A stretch of 64,000 nucleotides of DNA from Hedera helix (lineage: Eukaryota; Streptophyta; Magnoliopsida; Apiales; Araliaceae). Where the stretch lies: NCBI GenBank assembly GCA_947179155.2, contig OX359287.1, positions 778,501 to 842,500 of the forward strand, given 5' to 3'. The notes under the pieces are model-generated. The model made no database searches and was not told the DNA's origin. It saw nothing but the letters and a program-made list of their open reading frames with translations. The position numbers and the translations under genes are program-made. This document shows positions 62,777-64,000 of this stretch, in pieces (position 1 is the stretch's first letter; each line of letters begins with the position of its first letter).

Positions 62777-64000
62777 ATATTACTTTTCATTATGATGTTT
62801 AAATTTGTATTAGTATCAAAAGAATTATATTCTTAGGCCTGCATAATTCCCAGAATACTTTATTGAGGTACTATAAATCTATCCATCTATAAACTTTTGG
62901 CTAGACCAGAAACAAGAAAATATTTGCTTTCAGATCATAAACAATTATACATTACAAATAGACGAGAAATGTTGCATTACGTGGAGGGTAAGGTCACTAC
63001 ACAATTTCTAAGAAATATATAAACGACTATGAACAACATTAGATTCACTAACGATGTCCTTCTAGGAGAGTAACTACTTTGTGAAAGGGGACAGACTTCT
63101 GAGGCAAAGATCCATTTTCTTCATCGTTTGTCAAATTTCAATACATACCTGCTCCCCAACCAAAATCAATAATGTTATGTCATTTTAACAAAATTAAAAA
63201 ATTTCCTTTAATTTCATCGTTGAAATTTCTTAATTTCTGTTATGAACCGTGTTATCGCCTGGTTTTGTCTGCTCGCTAAAATCACTAAAAAACGAACAAC
63301 CTACAAAGGAAACAACCTACAAAGGGAACGACCACGTCACACCAAAACTTAACGACTTCGTCCATCGAAGGATAGCTCCAGTGTGAGAATCAGTATAGAC
63401 AAAAAACGATAACAACTGAGAGATGTAAATTATTGGAAAATAATAAATTCTGTATATAATAATTATGTGTGTACCATGATCCTTGCTTATGGTTATATTT
63501 ATAGATGTTATGCTCGCCCGAGACCAATTAGGAGTGAAAGTCCTTATCAGAATTTCCATATAACTGCAATTCATAATTAATTAGGTTCTTAATAAATTAA
63601 ATTTCCCTATCCTTCTTAAATCAGGAAATCCAATTCTATATTGATATGGGCTTTAACACTACTAAAATAAGTTGTCAAAAATATAATGCAGTGGGCCGAC
63701 CCCAATGTCTGGCCCAATCGTGCAATATGAGTACAGATCGAAAAGGATCCGAGTCTTTTAATAAAAATAATTTGGGTCTGCACCTAAACTGTGCCTAAAA
63801 TAATTATATCCCAGCATTATCCTTACTCTCCTATTTTAAAATTTTATAATAGGAGAGTAATACAAAAATAATCGATTTAATCTCCAAAAAGTAACCTCCC
63901 TCCTTATTATTACTCCTCGAAAAACCCAATAGTTTGCACATGTCCACATTTAATTAATCGTGTTTTTTCAAATTAACCATCCTTAAACCTCGCGCTCGTC
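62777..64000. other. Right flank, no gene recognised
   Basis: Host sequence beyond the family-C LTR. Small ORFs only. A minus-strand TATAAATATAACC near 63495 and a TG...CA-bounded segment at 63250-63658 hint at an old LTR but lack a target duplication. Confidence 0.4.
63823..63860. repeat. Perfect 13-bp inverted repeat
   Basis: TTACTCTCCTATT and AATAGGAGAGTAA around a 12-nt AT spacer. A strong hairpin in RNA or cruciform in DNA; function unknown. Confidence 0.8.

Noticed and set aside
63250..63658. A TG...CA-bounded segment with a minus-strand TATA box, resembling a 409-bp solo LTR
   Set aside because: Flanking 5-mers (AACCG and CTACT) do not match, and no primer site or polypurine tract adjoins it, so the boundaries may be chance.

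Overview
The window is plant nuclear DNA from a dicot-like genome. The evidence is spliced genes with GT-AG introns, LTR retrotransposons primed by initiator-Met tRNA, and MITEs. No prokaryotic features, CRISPR arrays, tRNA or rRNA genes were seen. The species cannot be fixed from the sequence. Two host genes are recognisable, both on the + strand. The first, at 7495-10849, is a complete six-exon receptor-like cytoplasmic kinase of the PIX13 (RLCK VII) type, 411 aa. The second, at 13296-30803, is a nine-exon GT8 galacturonosyltransferase most like GAUT3, 690 aa in my model, which acts in Golgi pectin synthesis. The two genes have unrelated jobs and I see no functional link between them.

The rest is mostly transposable elements, several nested. 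Left end (1-5559): the 3' end of a Ty3/gypsy element (family A) with its 2.96-kb LTR, abutting an older inverted family-A LTR. Between 5.5 and 13.3 kb the flanks of the kinase gene carry small inverted-repeat (MITE-like) elements. The third GAUT3 intron (15017-27511, 12.5 kb) holds three elements inside one another: a hAT-like non-autonomous element (16973-26398), a Mutator-like element with a perfect 9-bp target duplication and possible captured host-gene sequence (17527-25904), and a decayed Ty3/gypsy element D on the minus strand with a perfect 5-bp target duplication (17945-24994).

From 32736 to 62776 is a second nest. An old solo LTR (family C, target duplication ATATT at both outer ends, 30 kb apart) is split by a 16.2-kb minus-strand Ty3/gypsy element B (35573-51778) and by a 9.6-kb plus-strand family-A element A2 (53081-62679, target duplication ACATA). 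B is itself split by a solo family-A LTR (44308-47214, target duplication CCCTA) that cuts an extra coiled-coil ORF. All three gypsy families end their integrase in chromodomain-like sequence.

The most unusual object is A2. Its two 2944-bp LTRs differ at about seven positions by eye, so it inserted recently. Yet it has no recognisable gag, carries an unfamiliar 206-aa ORF in that place, lacks the catalytic core of reverse transcriptase, and keeps an open integrase frame. It is best explained as a non-autonomous element moved in trans.
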